Origin: Faecalispora jeddahensis
GTDB lineage: Bacteria; Bacillota; Clostridia; Oscillospirales; Acutalibacteraceae
Assembly: GCF_000577335.1 (NCBI RefSeq)
Contig: NZ_CBYL010000026.1
Location: 1 to 55,668 of the forward strand
Length of the DNA: 55,668 nucleotides
Reading direction: 5' to 3'
The translations under genes were made by a program, and so were the position numbers. The notes beneath the pieces are model-generated. The model saw nothing but the letters and a program-made list of their open reading frames with translations. It was not told the DNA's origin and did not search any database. Positions 35,747 through 44,075 of the stretch are shown one piece after another; position 1 is the stretch's first letter, and every line of letters starts with the position of its first letter.

Positions 35747-36919
35747 TTAGTGGTGGAACAAACGCAGACCGGTAAATACCATGGCAATGCCGTACTTGTT
35801 GCAGGTATCGATCACATGGTCGTCGCGGATGGAGCCGCCGGGCTGTGCAATAAATGAAACGCCGCTGCGGTGGGCGCGCTCAATGTTGTCCCCAAACGGG
35901 AAAAACGCGTCAGAGCCCAGCGAAACGCCGGTGATGCCCGAAAGATAGCGGCGTTTTTCCTCGCGGCTGAGCGGCGCGGGGCATTCGGTAAAGAACTGCT
36001 GCCAGACGCCGTCCGCCAGTACCTCTTCCGCGTCGTCGGAAAGGTACACGTCGATGGTGTTGTCGCGGTCGGGGCGGCGGATATCCGCACGGAAGGGCAG
36101 GCTGAGTACCTGCGGATGCTGGCGCAGATGCCACAAATCCGCCTTATTGCCCGCAAGGCGGGTGCAGTGGATGCGGGACTGCTGCCCGGCTCCCACACCA
36201 ATGGCTTGTCCGTCCTTTGCGTAGCAGACGGAATTGGACTGCGTATATTTCAGCGTGATCAGCGCCACCAGAAGATCACGTTTCGCTTCTGCGGAGAATG
36301 TTTTGCTGTCGGTGACGAAATTGGTCAGCAGGCTCTCGTCGATCACCGCGCTGTTGCGGCCCTGCTCAAAGGTGATCCCGAACACATCCTTATGCTCTAC
36401 GGGGGCAGGAACGTACTCCGGATCGATCCGAACCACGCTGTAAGAGCCCTTGCGCTTTGCCCTCAGAATTTCGAGCGCTTCAGCCGAATAGCCGGGCGCA
36501 ATAATGCCGTCGGACACCTCGCGGGAAATCAGGCGGGCGGTCTGCGCGTCGCATTCGTCGGAGAGCGCAATCCAGTCGCCATAGGAGGACATGCGGTCCG
36601 CCCCGCGGGCCCTGGCATAGGCGCACGCCAGCGGGGAGAGCTCGAGATCGTCGACAAAGCAGCTCCTTTGCAGCTCGGGCGACATCGGCACGCCCACCGC
36701 CGCACCGGCGGGGCTGACATGCTTAAACGATGCGGCGGCGGGCAGTCCCGTTGCCGCTTTCAGCTCTTTTACCAGCTGCCAGCTGTTCAGCGCGTCCAGA
36801 AAATTGATATAGCCGGGCTTGCCGTTCAGCACCGTGACCGGCAGCTCGCCGCCGTCCTGACGAAAAATCCGCGACGGCTTCTGGTTGGGGTTGCAGCCGT
36901 ATTTCAGCATCAGTTCCAT
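35747..36919 (-). CDS. purH: Stand-alone AICAR formyltransferase (PurH without cyclohydrolase domain)
   Basis: A 390-residue protein corresponding to the AICAR transformylase part of PurH only. The usual bifunctional protein is about 510 residues, with an N-terminal MGS-like IMP cyclohydrolase domain that is absent here. Diagnostic pieces are KYGCNPNQKPSRI near the N-terminus, ASFKHVSPAGAAVG with the catalytic Lys-His, AIGVGAGQQSRI and SDAFFPFGDNIERA. It adds the formyl group from 10-formyl-THF to AICAR. The gene just upstream encodes the missing cyclohydrolase as an unrelated PurO-type protein, so the final two steps are split between proteins. Confidence 0.93.
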   Translation of the reverse strand: MELMLKYGCNPNQKPSRIFRQDGGELPVTVLNGKPGYINFLDALNSWQLVKELKAATGLPAAASFKHVSPAGAAVGVPMSPELQRSCFVDDLELSPLACAYARARGADRMSSYGDWIALSDECDAQTARLISREVSDGIIAPGYSAEALEILRAKRKGSYSVVRIDPEYVPAPVEHKDVFGITFEQGRNSAVIDESLLTNFVTDSKTFSAEAKRDLLVALITLKYTQSNSVCYAKDGQAIGVGAGQQSRIHCTRLAGNKADLWHLRQHPQVLSLPFRADIRRPDRDNTIDVYLSDDAEEVLADGVWQQFFTECPAPLSREEKRRYLSGITGVSLGSDAFFPFGDNIERAHRSGVSFIAQPGGSIRDDHVIDTCNKYGIAMVFTGLRLFHH

Positions 36920-36934
36920 CCTCTGTTCCTCCCC

Positions 36935-37645
36935 TTACTGATTCTTATTGATGATCCGGGTTTCCGTTTCGCCGGTTGAAAGGCGAATGCGGCGGGTAAA
37001 CAGCGAAACCCGGTTTTCCGTGTTCAGGGAATCCCAGATCAGCCGGGTAAACTCCTCCAGCTCCTGCGGAACGCTGACGCAGACCGGCTCCCCCTCAAAG
37101 GAGGGAAGCGGGCTGCCGTCGCAGCGGTAAGTATGGATCAGGTGCCCCTGCCCCGGCACCGGCGTTTCGTACTCGAAAAACATGCGCTGCACCGAGGAGG
37201 GGTTGCCGCCGGCGCTTTTCAAAATCGAAAGGCGGTAGGCAAAGTCGGTGCCCGCGTTCATCCAGCCGGAAACGCGGGGGGTAAAGTTCGGCTCGTCCGG
37301 CTCAAAGGTGCGGCTTCTCAGCGCATCCTCAAACGTTTCGCCGCGGCGCAGAAAATCGCGCACCGTATCGGTCTGGTCGCCGTTTGTCACAATCACCTCG
37401 GTGCCGACCACGCGCACCGGCGCATAGATGATCAGCGACGGATCGGACAGCTTTGAGGGGTCGAACGCCTGTGTGCGCAGCCCGTCGCCCTCCCGCACAA
37501 AAACACGGTTGCGGCTGTTTTCACTGCGTCCCATAATGAAATAGGCAATCAGCGCATACGCGCCGTCGGGCGTTTTCCCGAGCAGAATTCCGCGCCCGGG
37601 GTACCCGTTGCCCGCCAGGGCCTGTTCAATCGTTTTGGTTGTCAT
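36935..37645 (-). CDS. purO: IMP cyclohydrolase, PurO type
   Basis: A 236-residue IMP cyclohydrolase of the IMP_cyclohyd (PurO) family, first known from archaea. GYPGRGILLGKTPDG near the N-terminus and YFIMGRSENSRNRVF (about residues 35-49) are its signature, and YETPVPGQGHLIHTYRCDGSPLPSF lies in the C-terminal half. It closes the purine ring (FAICAR to IMP). The ATG at 37645 overlaps the purN stop by four bases (ATGA), so translation is coupled. It sits 15 bp before the stand-alone AICAR formyltransferase, supplying the activity that protein lacks. Confidence 0.93.
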   Translation of the reverse strand: MTTKTIEQALAGNGYPGRGILLGKTPDGAYALIAYFIMGRSENSRNRVFVREGDGLRTQAFDPSKLSDPSLIIYAPVRVVGTEVIVTNGDQTDTVRDFLRRGETFEDALRSRTFEPDEPNFTPRVSGWMNAGTDFAYRLSILKSAGGNPSSVQRMFFEYETPVPGQGHLIHTYRCDGSPLPSFEGEPVCVSVPQELEEFTRLIWDSLNTENRVSLFTRRIRLSTGETETRIINKNQ

Positions 37646-38292
37646 TCGGCTTCCTCCCGTTGTTCCTTGTTGATTTGCAGCACGCGGTTCCCGGCAACAG
37701 AAAGCCGGCCTTCGCAGAACAGAGATACCGCGCGGGGCAGTATTTTCCATTCGGCCTCTTCCATCACCCGCTTCTGCAGCGTTTCCGGCGTGTCGTCGTC
37801 GTGGATCTCGACAGCCTGCTGCAGGATGATCGGCCCGCCGTCGCACACCTCGTTGACAAAATGGACGGTTGCGCCCGTCACACGCACACCGCGCAGGAGC
37901 GCGGCGCGGTGCACCGCGAGGCCAAAATACCCCTCCCCGCAGAAAGAAGGGATCAAAGACGGATGGATGTTCATCATCCGGTTGCGGTAGCGTGCGATCA
38001 CTTCATCCCCGATGATCGTCATGAACCCGGCCAGCACCACCAGATCGGCCCCACAGCGCTCTAGGAGCGACAAAAGGGCATGGTCGTAGGCAGTTTGGCT
38101 GTCGAATTCTTTGCGGCGCAGAACCTCGCAGGGGATGCCTGCCTGCGCGGCGCGGGTCAGAGCGTACGCATCCGGTCTGCTGGAAATGACGCACGAAAGC
38201 CGCCCGCCGGAGAGTTCTCCCCGGCGTTCGGCATCGATCAGAGCCTGCAGGTTGGTTCCCCCGCCGGAAACCAGCACCACAATATTCAGCAT
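37642..38292 (-). CDS. purN: Phosphoribosylglycinamide formyltransferase
   Basis: A 216-residue 10-formyl-THF-dependent GAR transformylase. It shows the N-terminal VLVSGGGTNLQALID, the catalytic segment MMNIHPSLIPSF with the Asn-x-His pair, and the late aspartate region GATVHFVNEVCDGGPI. It overlaps purM by seven bases at its start and purO by four at its end, so three genes are tightly coupled. The 10-formyl-THF it uses links this operon to the Fhs/FchA folate pool. Confidence 0.97.
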   Translation of the reverse strand: MLNIVVLVSGGGTNLQALIDAERRGELSGGRLSCVISSRPDAYALTRAAQAGIPCEVLRRKEFDSQTAYDHALLSLLERCGADLVVLAGFMTIIGDEVIARYRNRMMNIHPSLIPSFCGEGYFGLAVHRAALLRGVRVTGATVHFVNEVCDGGPIILQQAVEIHDDDTPETLQKRVMEEAEWKILPRAVSLFCEGRLSVAGNRVLQINKEQREEAE

Positions 38293-39320
38293 AGAACAAC
38301 GCCCTCCGTGCCCTGCTCCACCTGGCCGATCACGGATACGCGTTCGCCCGTCTCCCGCAGCAGCGCGGCAGCCTTGTCCGCTTCATCCGGGGATACCACG
38401 AGACACATGCCAATTCCCATGTTAAAGGTATTGTACATGTCGTGCTCGGGGATATTGCCCACGGACTGCAGCAGGTGGAAAATCGGCAGAGAAGGCAGAG
38501 CGGCCTTTTCCAGCTTTGCTGTCAGGCCTTCCTTCATCATGCGCGGCACATTCTCGTAGAAGCCGCCGCCCGTAATGTGAGAAACCGCCTTTACATTGCA
38601 TTGTTTCATCAGATTCAGAACAGACTTGACATAAATTCTTGTTGGGGTCAGAAGCTCTTCGCCCAGCGTTTTGCCCAGCTCGTCCACATGGCGGCCGACG
38701 TTGCCGGAATCCAGACGGAACACCTTGCGCACCAGCGAAAAACCGTTGGAATGTACGCCGGAGGAGCCGAGACCCAAAATCACATCGCCCGGCTGCATCT
38801 GGGAGCCGTCGATGATCTTAGAGCGGTCTACCATGCCCACACAGAAACCCGCCAGATCGTACTCGTCCTCGGGATAAAAGCCGGGCATTTCCGCCGTTTC
38901 GCCGCCTACCAGAGCACAGCCGGACTGCACGCAGCCCTCCGCCACACCGGCGACGATCTTCTCGATTTTTTCCGGATGGTTCTTGCCTACCGCAAGGTAG
39001 TCCAGGAAAAACAGCGGCTGTGCGCCGCCGCAGACCACGTCGTTGACGCACATGGCCACGCAGTCGATGCCGATGGTGTCGTGCTGATCCATCAGAAAGG
39101 CCAGGTGCAGCTTTGTGCCGACGCCGTCGGTACCCGAAACGAGAACCGGCTCTTTCATGCCCGAAAGATCGGGACAAAACAGGCCGCCGAAGCCGCCCAG
39201 GCCGGACAGCACCCCGGGCGTCGTCGTTCTGGCCACGTGGCTTTTCATGAGTTCTACCGCACGGTATCCGGCGGTGACATCTACCCCCGCCGCTTTATAG
39301 CTTTCGCTGAAACTTTTCAT
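38286..39320 (-). CDS. purM: Phosphoribosylformylglycinamidine cyclo-ligase
   Basis: A 344-residue AIR synthetase. The ATP-binding loop LVSGTDGVGTKL, the segment GIDCVAMCVNDVVCGGAQPLFFLDY, GGETAEMPGFY and HITGGGFYENVPR are all in place. AIR made here is also the substrate of ThiC, encoded earlier in the window. The ATG at 39320 follows a G-rich ribosome site. 21 bp separate it from purE. Confidence 0.97.
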   Translation of the reverse strand: MKSFSESYKAAGVDVTAGYRAVELMKSHVARTTTPGVLSGLGGFGGLFCPDLSGMKEPVLVSGTDGVGTKLHLAFLMDQHDTIGIDCVAMCVNDVVCGGAQPLFFLDYLAVGKNHPEKIEKIVAGVAEGCVQSGCALVGGETAEMPGFYPEDEYDLAGFCVGMVDRSKIIDGSQMQPGDVILGLGSSGVHSNGFSLVRKVFRLDSGNVGRHVDELGKTLGEELLTPTRIYVKSVLNLMKQCNVKAVSHITGGGFYENVPRMMKEGLTAKLEKAALPSLPIFHLLQSVGNIPEHDMYNTFNMGIGMCLVVSPDEADKAAALLRETGERVSVIGQVEQGTEGVVLC

Positions 39321-39341
39321 ACCCTTCCCCCCATTTGACGC

Positions 39342-39848
39342 TTACAGAGCCTTCACGGCCGACTGAATCGCCTCATCCTTCTTCTCTACTTCATCCGCCA
39401 TTTTCTGCTTCATCTGCTCGAGCTGATCGGCCAGCGCTTCATCCGTAAGGGAAAGCATCTGAATCGCCAGCAGAGCCGCGTTGTCCGCTCCGTCGATCGC
39501 CACGGTGGCAACCGGAACGCCGCTGGGCATCTGCACGGTGGCAAGCAGCGCGTCAAGGCCGTCCAGTGTGGAACACTTGATCGGGATCCCGATGACCGGG
39601 AGCGTGGTGTGCGCCGCAAGCACTCCTGCCAGATGCGCCGCCTTGCCGGCCGCGGCAATAATGACGCCGAAACCGTTGGTTCTGGCATTTTTCGCGAACT
39701 CCGCAGCCATGAGCGGCGTTCTGTGCGCCGACATCACATGCACCTCTGTCGGTACTTCATATGCTTTGAGCCGCTTAATCGCGGCGGATACAACCGCAAA
39801 ATCACTGTCACTGCCCATAATAACCGCAACTTTTTTTCCGCTTGACAT
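39342..39848 (-). CDS. purE: N5-carboxyaminoimidazole ribonucleotide mutase, PurE
   Basis: A 168-residue PurE with the family motifs IMGSDSDF near the N-terminus, MSAHRTP (about residues 43-49) and AAAGKAAHLAGVLAAHT. Whether it is the class I mutase that needs PurK or the class II carboxylase cannot be settled from these motifs alone; no purK is in the window. The ATG at 39848 follows AAGGAGTG; the frame is open further upstream but without homology. First gene of the pur operon. Confidence 0.94.
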   Translation of the reverse strand: MSSGKKVAVIMGSDSDFAVVSAAIKRLKAYEVPTEVHVMSAHRTPLMAAEFAKNARTNGFGVIIAAAGKAAHLAGVLAAHTTLPVIGIPIKCSTLDGLDALLATVQMPSGVPVATVAIDGADNAALLAIQMLSLTDEALADQLEQMKQKMADEVEKKDEAIQSAVKAL

Positions 39849-39980
39849 GAAACAGCACTCCTTTTTCAAATCGTCATTTTGAAGTCTAAACTGCCGGAAT
39901 TCAATCCATCGAACTTGCGAAATGGATGTTGCGCATCGTCCAATTGTCAAAGACAAATGAAGCGGCGCACTGGAATTTTT
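39849..39980 (-). other. Leader of the pur operon
   Basis: No gene. I searched for a purine riboswitch core and a PurR-type box and saw neither. On the minus strand TTGACA occurs near 39950 but without a good -10 at 17 bp. Confidence 0.35.
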
Positions 39981-40028
39981 CTGATTATAATCACAAAAGG
40001 ATTATAACTCGCCAGTGATTTTAATCAG
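39981..40028. repeat. AT-rich inverted repeat upstream of purE
   Basis: CTGATTATAATCAC (39981-39994) and GTGATTTTAATCAG (40015-40028) are complementary except at one position, separated by 20 bases. On the minus strand two TATAAT hexamers occur inside it, at 40006-40001 and 39989-39984. It could be an operator overlapping the pur promoter. Confidence 0.5.
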
Positions 40029-40030
40029 AA

Positions 40031-40069
40031 AACAAAAAGCAGACCGCACCCTTACAGGGTGCAGTCTGC
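40031..40069 (-). terminator. Terminator of the NfeD-SPFH unit
   Basis: On the minus strand GCAGAC-x-GCACCC pairs with GGGTGC-x-GTCTGC, followed by TTTTTG. It lies about 215 bp beyond the SPFH stop; the stretch 40070-40284 holds no gene. Confidence 0.8.
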
Positions 40070-40284
40070 CCAGTTATTCAGAAACCCGGTTCCATCCGGC
40101 ACATTTATCCAGACTGGTGAAAATCAACAGAACCGATCTCATGCCTTTCCCTCCGGTCTCTCCTGAATAATCCATCCCTTTCAGTTTAGGTTAAAAAGAA
40201 GTAAAATGCAATAGACGCCGCTTCAAAAATCATATTTTCGTAAGGTTATCATGAGCTTTCCCTAGGAAATACTGCCTATTTTGT

Positions 40285-41205
40285 CTATTTTGCGCGGTTC
40301 GGTTTTTCACCCTGCGGATCTTCTGTGAAGAGTTCTTTTACAGAAGTTGCAAGACCGGCCAGCCCCTGAATTTCAGACGGAATGATGATCTTGGTGGCCT
40401 TGCCGTCGGCGGCCTTTTGGAATGCCTCCAGGCTCTTGAGCGCGATGACGCGGTCACTGGGAGCCGCTTCGTTCAAAAGCTTGAGACTGTCAGCCAGAGC
40501 CTGCTGAACAGACATAATGGCCTGCGCCTCGCCCTGGGCCTCCAGAATATGAGACTGCTTCTGCGCGTCGGCCGCCAGAATCGCCGCTTCCTTCTGGCCT
40601 TCGGCGATCAGAATTGCGCTGCGCTTCTGGCCTTCCGCGTCCAGAATGATGGCTCGGCGGTCACGCTCGGCCTTCATCTGCTTCTCCATCGAATCCTGAA
40701 TCGCGGGCGGCGGCAGAATGTTCTTCAGCTCCACGCGGTTGACCTTAATGCCCCAGGCATCGGTCGCTTCATCCAGCACGATACGGATCTTGCTGTTGAT
40801 GACGTCACGGGACGTCAGGGTGGTATCCAGCTCCAGCTCGCCGATGATGTTACGCAGCGTGGTAGCGCTCAGGTTTTCGATCGCGGAAATGGGGCGCTCT
40901 ACGCCGTAGGCGTACAGCTTCGGGTCCGTGATCTGAAAATACACAACGGTATCGATCTGCATCGTTACGTTATCTTTCGTAATAACGGGCTGAGGCGGGA
41001 AATCGATGACCTGCTCCTTGAGGGATACCTTTTTGGAAATCCGGTCAATAAAAGGGACTTTTACATGCAGACCGGTCTCCCAGGTTGCGTGATAGGCTCC
41101 CAGCCGTTCCATAACGTAGGCATGCGCCTGCGGAACGATCTTGATGTTCGTGATGATGACCACCACGACAATCAGGACCAGGATCCATAGAATAATCCAT
41201 CCCAT
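40285..41205 (-). CDS. SPFH/band-7 domain membrane protein (QmcA/stomatin-like)
   Basis: A 306-residue protein with one N-terminal membrane helix (residues 3-20), an SPFH domain (about 22-200; KIVPQAHAYVMERLGAYH, TLRNIIGELELDTTLTSRD) and a C-terminal coiled coil with repeated AEGQK units (about 205-235). Such proteins form large rings in membrane microdomains and help membrane protein quality control with FtsH. It lies 33 bp after an NfeD-like gene, the standard partner. The ATG follows CAGGAGG. Confidence 0.93.
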   Translation of the reverse strand: MGWIILWILVLIVVVVIITNIKIVPQAHAYVMERLGAYHATWETGLHVKVPFIDRISKKVSLKEQVIDFPPQPVITKDNVTMQIDTVVYFQITDPKLYAYGVERPISAIENLSATTLRNIIGELELDTTLTSRDVINSKIRIVLDEATDAWGIKVNRVELKNILPPPAIQDSMEKQMKAERDRRAIILDAEGQKRSAILIAEGQKEAAILAADAQKQSHILEAQGEAQAIMSVQQALADSLKLLNEAAPSDRVIALKSLEAFQKAADGKATKIIIPSEIQGLAGLATSVKELFTEDPQGEKPNRAK

Positions 41206-41238
41206 AGTGAAACCTCCTGTTAAATAAAATACAGTTTT

Positions 41239-41676
41239 TTAAGATTCGGGCACCACGATCAGCTTAACCCCTTCAATACGCAGCACCAGAACATTATGTC
41301 CTGCCGGGATCACAGCTCCGCTGTCGGAACGGGCGGACCAGATACTGCCCATTACCGTCACCTGACCCAGGCCTTTTTCGTTGTCGATTTCTGACGTGAC
41401 GATACCGACCTTGCCGACATAGCGGCCGGCATTCGTTTCTTCCCGTTTGACTTTCAGGGCTTTTTTGATCAGCGGACGGGTCAACGCCAGCGAAAGCGTC
41501 GTAACCACCGCAAACGTCCCTGTCTGAATCCAAATCGGCGCACCCAAAAGATTCGCGATCAGCGCCGCAATGCCGCCAACCACCATCCAGATGGATACCA
41601 GCTGCACGGTCACGGCTTCCAGAATTGCCGCTCCGACAATCACTGCCAGCCACACAAAAGGATAATAAGCCTCCAT
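41239..41676 (-). CDS. NfeD family protein, short form
   Basis: A 145-residue NfeD-like protein: three or four membrane segments in residues 5-75, then a soluble OB-fold (AGRYVGKVGIVTSEID, then GQVTVMGSIWSARSD). It lacks the N-terminal ClpP-like protease domain of long NfeD. NfeD proteins work with SPFH/stomatin partners, and the SPFH gene follows directly. The ATG at 41676 follows GGGAGGTG; upstream in-frame codons are not supported. Confidence 0.92.
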   Translation of the reverse strand: MEAYYPFVWLAVIVGAAILEAVTVQLVSIWMVVGGIAALIANLLGAPIWIQTGTFAVVTTLSLALTRPLIKKALKVKREETNAGRYVGKVGIVTSEIDNEKGLGQVTVMGSIWSARSDSGAVIPAGHNVLVLRIEGVKLIVVPES

Positions 41677-41879
41677 CGTTTCACACCTCCCGAACAGAGT
41701 ACTGAACTGTATCACAATGCTATGACTTTAGTTTACCATAAATGCGCATTGAAAGCAAATTTCAGTATTGAAACTATTCGGCAAATCCATTAAAAACTGT
41801 TTCCTTTTCTGTAAAAATTTAGCTTTTGTTTTCATTCCTTTTTTATACCTGCAAATGGATAAATCTTGCTGTTTCCGTT

Positions 41880-42851
41880 TTAATCTGCCGCCAGCCCGCT
41901 GCGCACCGTTTGATTCTCGCGCATTTGCAGCTGGCGGTAGCTTTCTGTCACCTCGTCGATAAACTCCCGCTCCGCATCTGAGAGCTTCCCGTTCCGCTTG
42001 GTCACGATCCCGAACAGGATATGCTCCGAACAGTTCATCAGGGGAACCGAAACGACCCCATACAGGGAATTCTGCCCCGAAAATTCCGAAATTCCAATCG
42101 TAAAGAAGCCGCCGGTCGAAATCAGGTTCATCTGCTCGGCGCGGTCGCTGACATACACGATCCGGGAGGAATCATTCAAATCCAGATGAAGATTTTCGGC
42201 AGTGATATGGTAGATAAAATCCTCAAACTGCCCTATGTATCTGACAAACCCGTAATTCTTCAGCTCTGAAATATCAATGCCGCTGCTGCCGTTGAGCAGC
42301 TGGTGGTCGCTGGACAGGCACACATACGGCAAAAAGGTAGCCAGCGGGCGGAACTCCAGCTCCTTATCGGAAAAAAGCTTCTGCATGATATTCGATTCCT
42401 GAGACGCAAAATGGATCACCCCCACATTTGCGCTGCCGCTGATCACGTCGTCTATCACATTCATCGTGGAATCCTCGTTGAGACGGTAGGAATAATTTTC
42501 CAGATTCCAGTGCCGGCAGCACACCCGGTTAAAGCACTCCGCCGTATGCGAAAATTTCGTCATAGAAATACTCATTACACTTTTACCGGCCTGTATCTCG
42601 CTGCTGAACTGCTTTAGATTTTCGATTTCCCGCAGAATGACCTCACAGTGCTTCAAATATTTTTTTCCGTTTTTCGTCAGCACGCAGCCCTGCTTCGTGC
42701 GCTGAAACAGCTCGAACCCCGCCTCCTCCTCCACCTCTTTGATGATGTGGCTCAGATGAGGCTGAGAAATGTACATCACCTTGGCCGCCTGATTAATCGA
42801 CCCATAATCCGCGACGGCCTGAAAGTATTTCAAATACTTGATCTCCAACAA
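41880..42851 (-). CDS. LysR family transcriptional regulator
   Basis: A 323-residue LysR-type regulator. The winged helix-turn-helix is at residues about 1-62 (LKYFQAVADYGSINQAAK, then MYISQPHLSHIIKEVEEEAGFELF) and the periplasmic-binding-like effector domain follows. The start is TTG at 42851, or the next TTG codon, after AAAGGAGG. It is divergent from glsA and the glutamine symporter gene, so it is the likely regulator of glutamine use. In B. subtilis the similar glsA-glnT operon uses a two-component system, so the control differs here. Confidence 0.92.
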   Translation of the reverse strand: MLEIKYLKYFQAVADYGSINQAAKVMYISQPHLSHIIKEVEEEAGFELFQRTKQGCVLTKNGKKYLKHCEVILREIENLKQFSSEIQAGKSVMSISMTKFSHTAECFNRVCCRHWNLENYSYRLNEDSTMNVIDDVISGSANVGVIHFASQESNIMQKLFSDKELEFRPLATFLPYVCLSSDHQLLNGSSGIDISELKNYGFVRYIGQFEDFIYHITAENLHLDLNDSSRIVYVSDRAEQMNLISTGGFFTIGISEFSGQNSLYGVVSVPLMNCSEHILFGIVTKRNGKLSDAEREFIDEVTESYRQLQMRENQTVRSGLAAD

Positions 42852-43044
42852 AAGCTCCTCCTTTACAGTCTATCCCCCAAGCATAGAAAAACCGATTGTT
42901 TTCCTACTATTATTTATCATATTTGGAAAAATTTGTAAAGTGTCCGCCCGGATTTGTACTATCTTACCGCGCATGGGAACGCTTTATGTCCACCCTCTTA
43001 TATGGATTCGCGATAAGCATTATCACCAAAACGAATTACCCGGT

Positions 43045-43073
43045 TTGTTAGATTTGTGGTACTATGATACTAT
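43045..43073 (+). promoter_or_regulatory. Promoter of glsA and the symporter gene
   Basis: TTGTTA (43045-43050) and TACTAT (43068-43073) with a 17-bp spacer, 34 bp before the glsA ATG. A LysR site would be expected just upstream. Confidence 0.6.
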
Positions 43074-43107
43074 TCCATAAAAAATATCGCATCCAAGGGG
43101 TAATTTT

Positions 43108-44055
43108 ATGATGATGCCACAAGACATTGACCTTATGTTACAGGACGCTTTGCTCTGCGGCAGAAGCTTTCTTTCCCGCGGTAAGGTTGCCGACTATATT
43201 CCCGAGCTGGCCAAGGCCGACCCTTCGCATCTGGGAATCAGCCTGATCCTGCCGGACGGCACCACCTTCCATGCGGGCAGCTGGAACGTCCCGTTTACGA
43301 TGCAGAGCATCGCAAAAACCTTTTCGCTGATTCTGGCCCTGGAGACGGTCGGCTATGAAAAGGTATTCAGCAAGGTGGGAATGGAGCCTACCGGCGACTG
43401 CTTTGACAGCATCGTGCAGCTCGAATCCAAGCAGCTTCCCCCGTTCAATCCCATGATCAACGCCGGTGCGATCGTCACCGTCAGCTGCATCGATCTGCCC
43501 GATCCCTTTGAGGCGTTTCTCGATCTGGTGCGCCGTCTTTGCTTTCACGACACCATCCGCCTGAATGAACAGGTCTACCTTTCGGAAAAGCGCTCAGGGC
43601 TGCGCAACCGCTCGATTGCCTACCTGCTGCAAAGCGACCACATTCTGGAGGGCGACCCCGAGCAGATATTGGACCGGTATTTCCGGATGTGCTCGGTGGA
43701 GGTAACGACGGAGGACCTGGCCCGTTACGCGCTGATTCTGGCCAACGACGGCCTGGACCCCGTTACCGGCAGGCAAATGATCGAAGAATGGATTGTGCGC
43801 ATTGTAAAAACGCTGATGCTGACCTGCGGCATGTACGACGAATCCGGTGAATTTGCGGTAAAGGCTGGAATCCCATCCAAAAGCGGAGTAGGAGGTGGAA
43901 TTGTAGCGGCGGCAGAACAAGGGATGGGAATCGCCACCTATGGCCCGGTTCTGAACAAGAAGGGCAACAGCATCGGCGGGATTCATATGCTGGAATATTT
44001 GTCCGGCAAGCTAAACCTGCATTCCTTTGCAACCAAAACTTGCACTGCGGTGTAA
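43108..44055 (+). CDS. glsA: Glutaminase A
   Basis: A 315-residue serine-dependent glutaminase of the beta-lactamase fold, which hydrolyses glutamine to glutamate and ammonia. The catalytic Ser-x-x-Lys is in FTMQSIAKTFSL (about residues 62-73); PFNPMINAGAI and the late SKSGVGGGI are conserved. The AGCS symporter gene starts 20 bp after its stop, as in the glsA-glnT pair of B. subtilis, so import and hydrolysis of glutamine are encoded together. AAGGGG precedes the ATG at 43108. Confidence 0.96.
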   Translation: MMMPQDIDLMLQDALLCGRSFLSRGKVADYIPELAKADPSHLGISLILPDGTTFHAGSWNVPFTMQSIAKTFSLILALETVGYEKVFSKVGMEPTGDCFDSIVQLESKQLPPFNPMINAGAIVTVSCIDLPDPFEAFLDLVRRLCFHDTIRLNEQVYLSEKRSGLRNRSIAYLLQSDHILEGDPEQILDRYFRMCSVEVTTEDLARYALILANDGLDPVTGRQMIEEWIVRIVKTLMLTCGMYDESGEFAVKAGIPSKSGVGGGIVAAAEQGMGIATYGPVLNKKGNSIGGIHMLEYLSGKLNLHSFATKTCTAV

Positions 44056-44075
44056 ACAAAAAAGGGGTAACATGT

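Noticed and set aside
39849-40028. Purine riboswitch before purE
   Set aside because: TATAATC-like pieces are present, but the conserved loop cores and the closing GTTTCTACC-type segment are missing.
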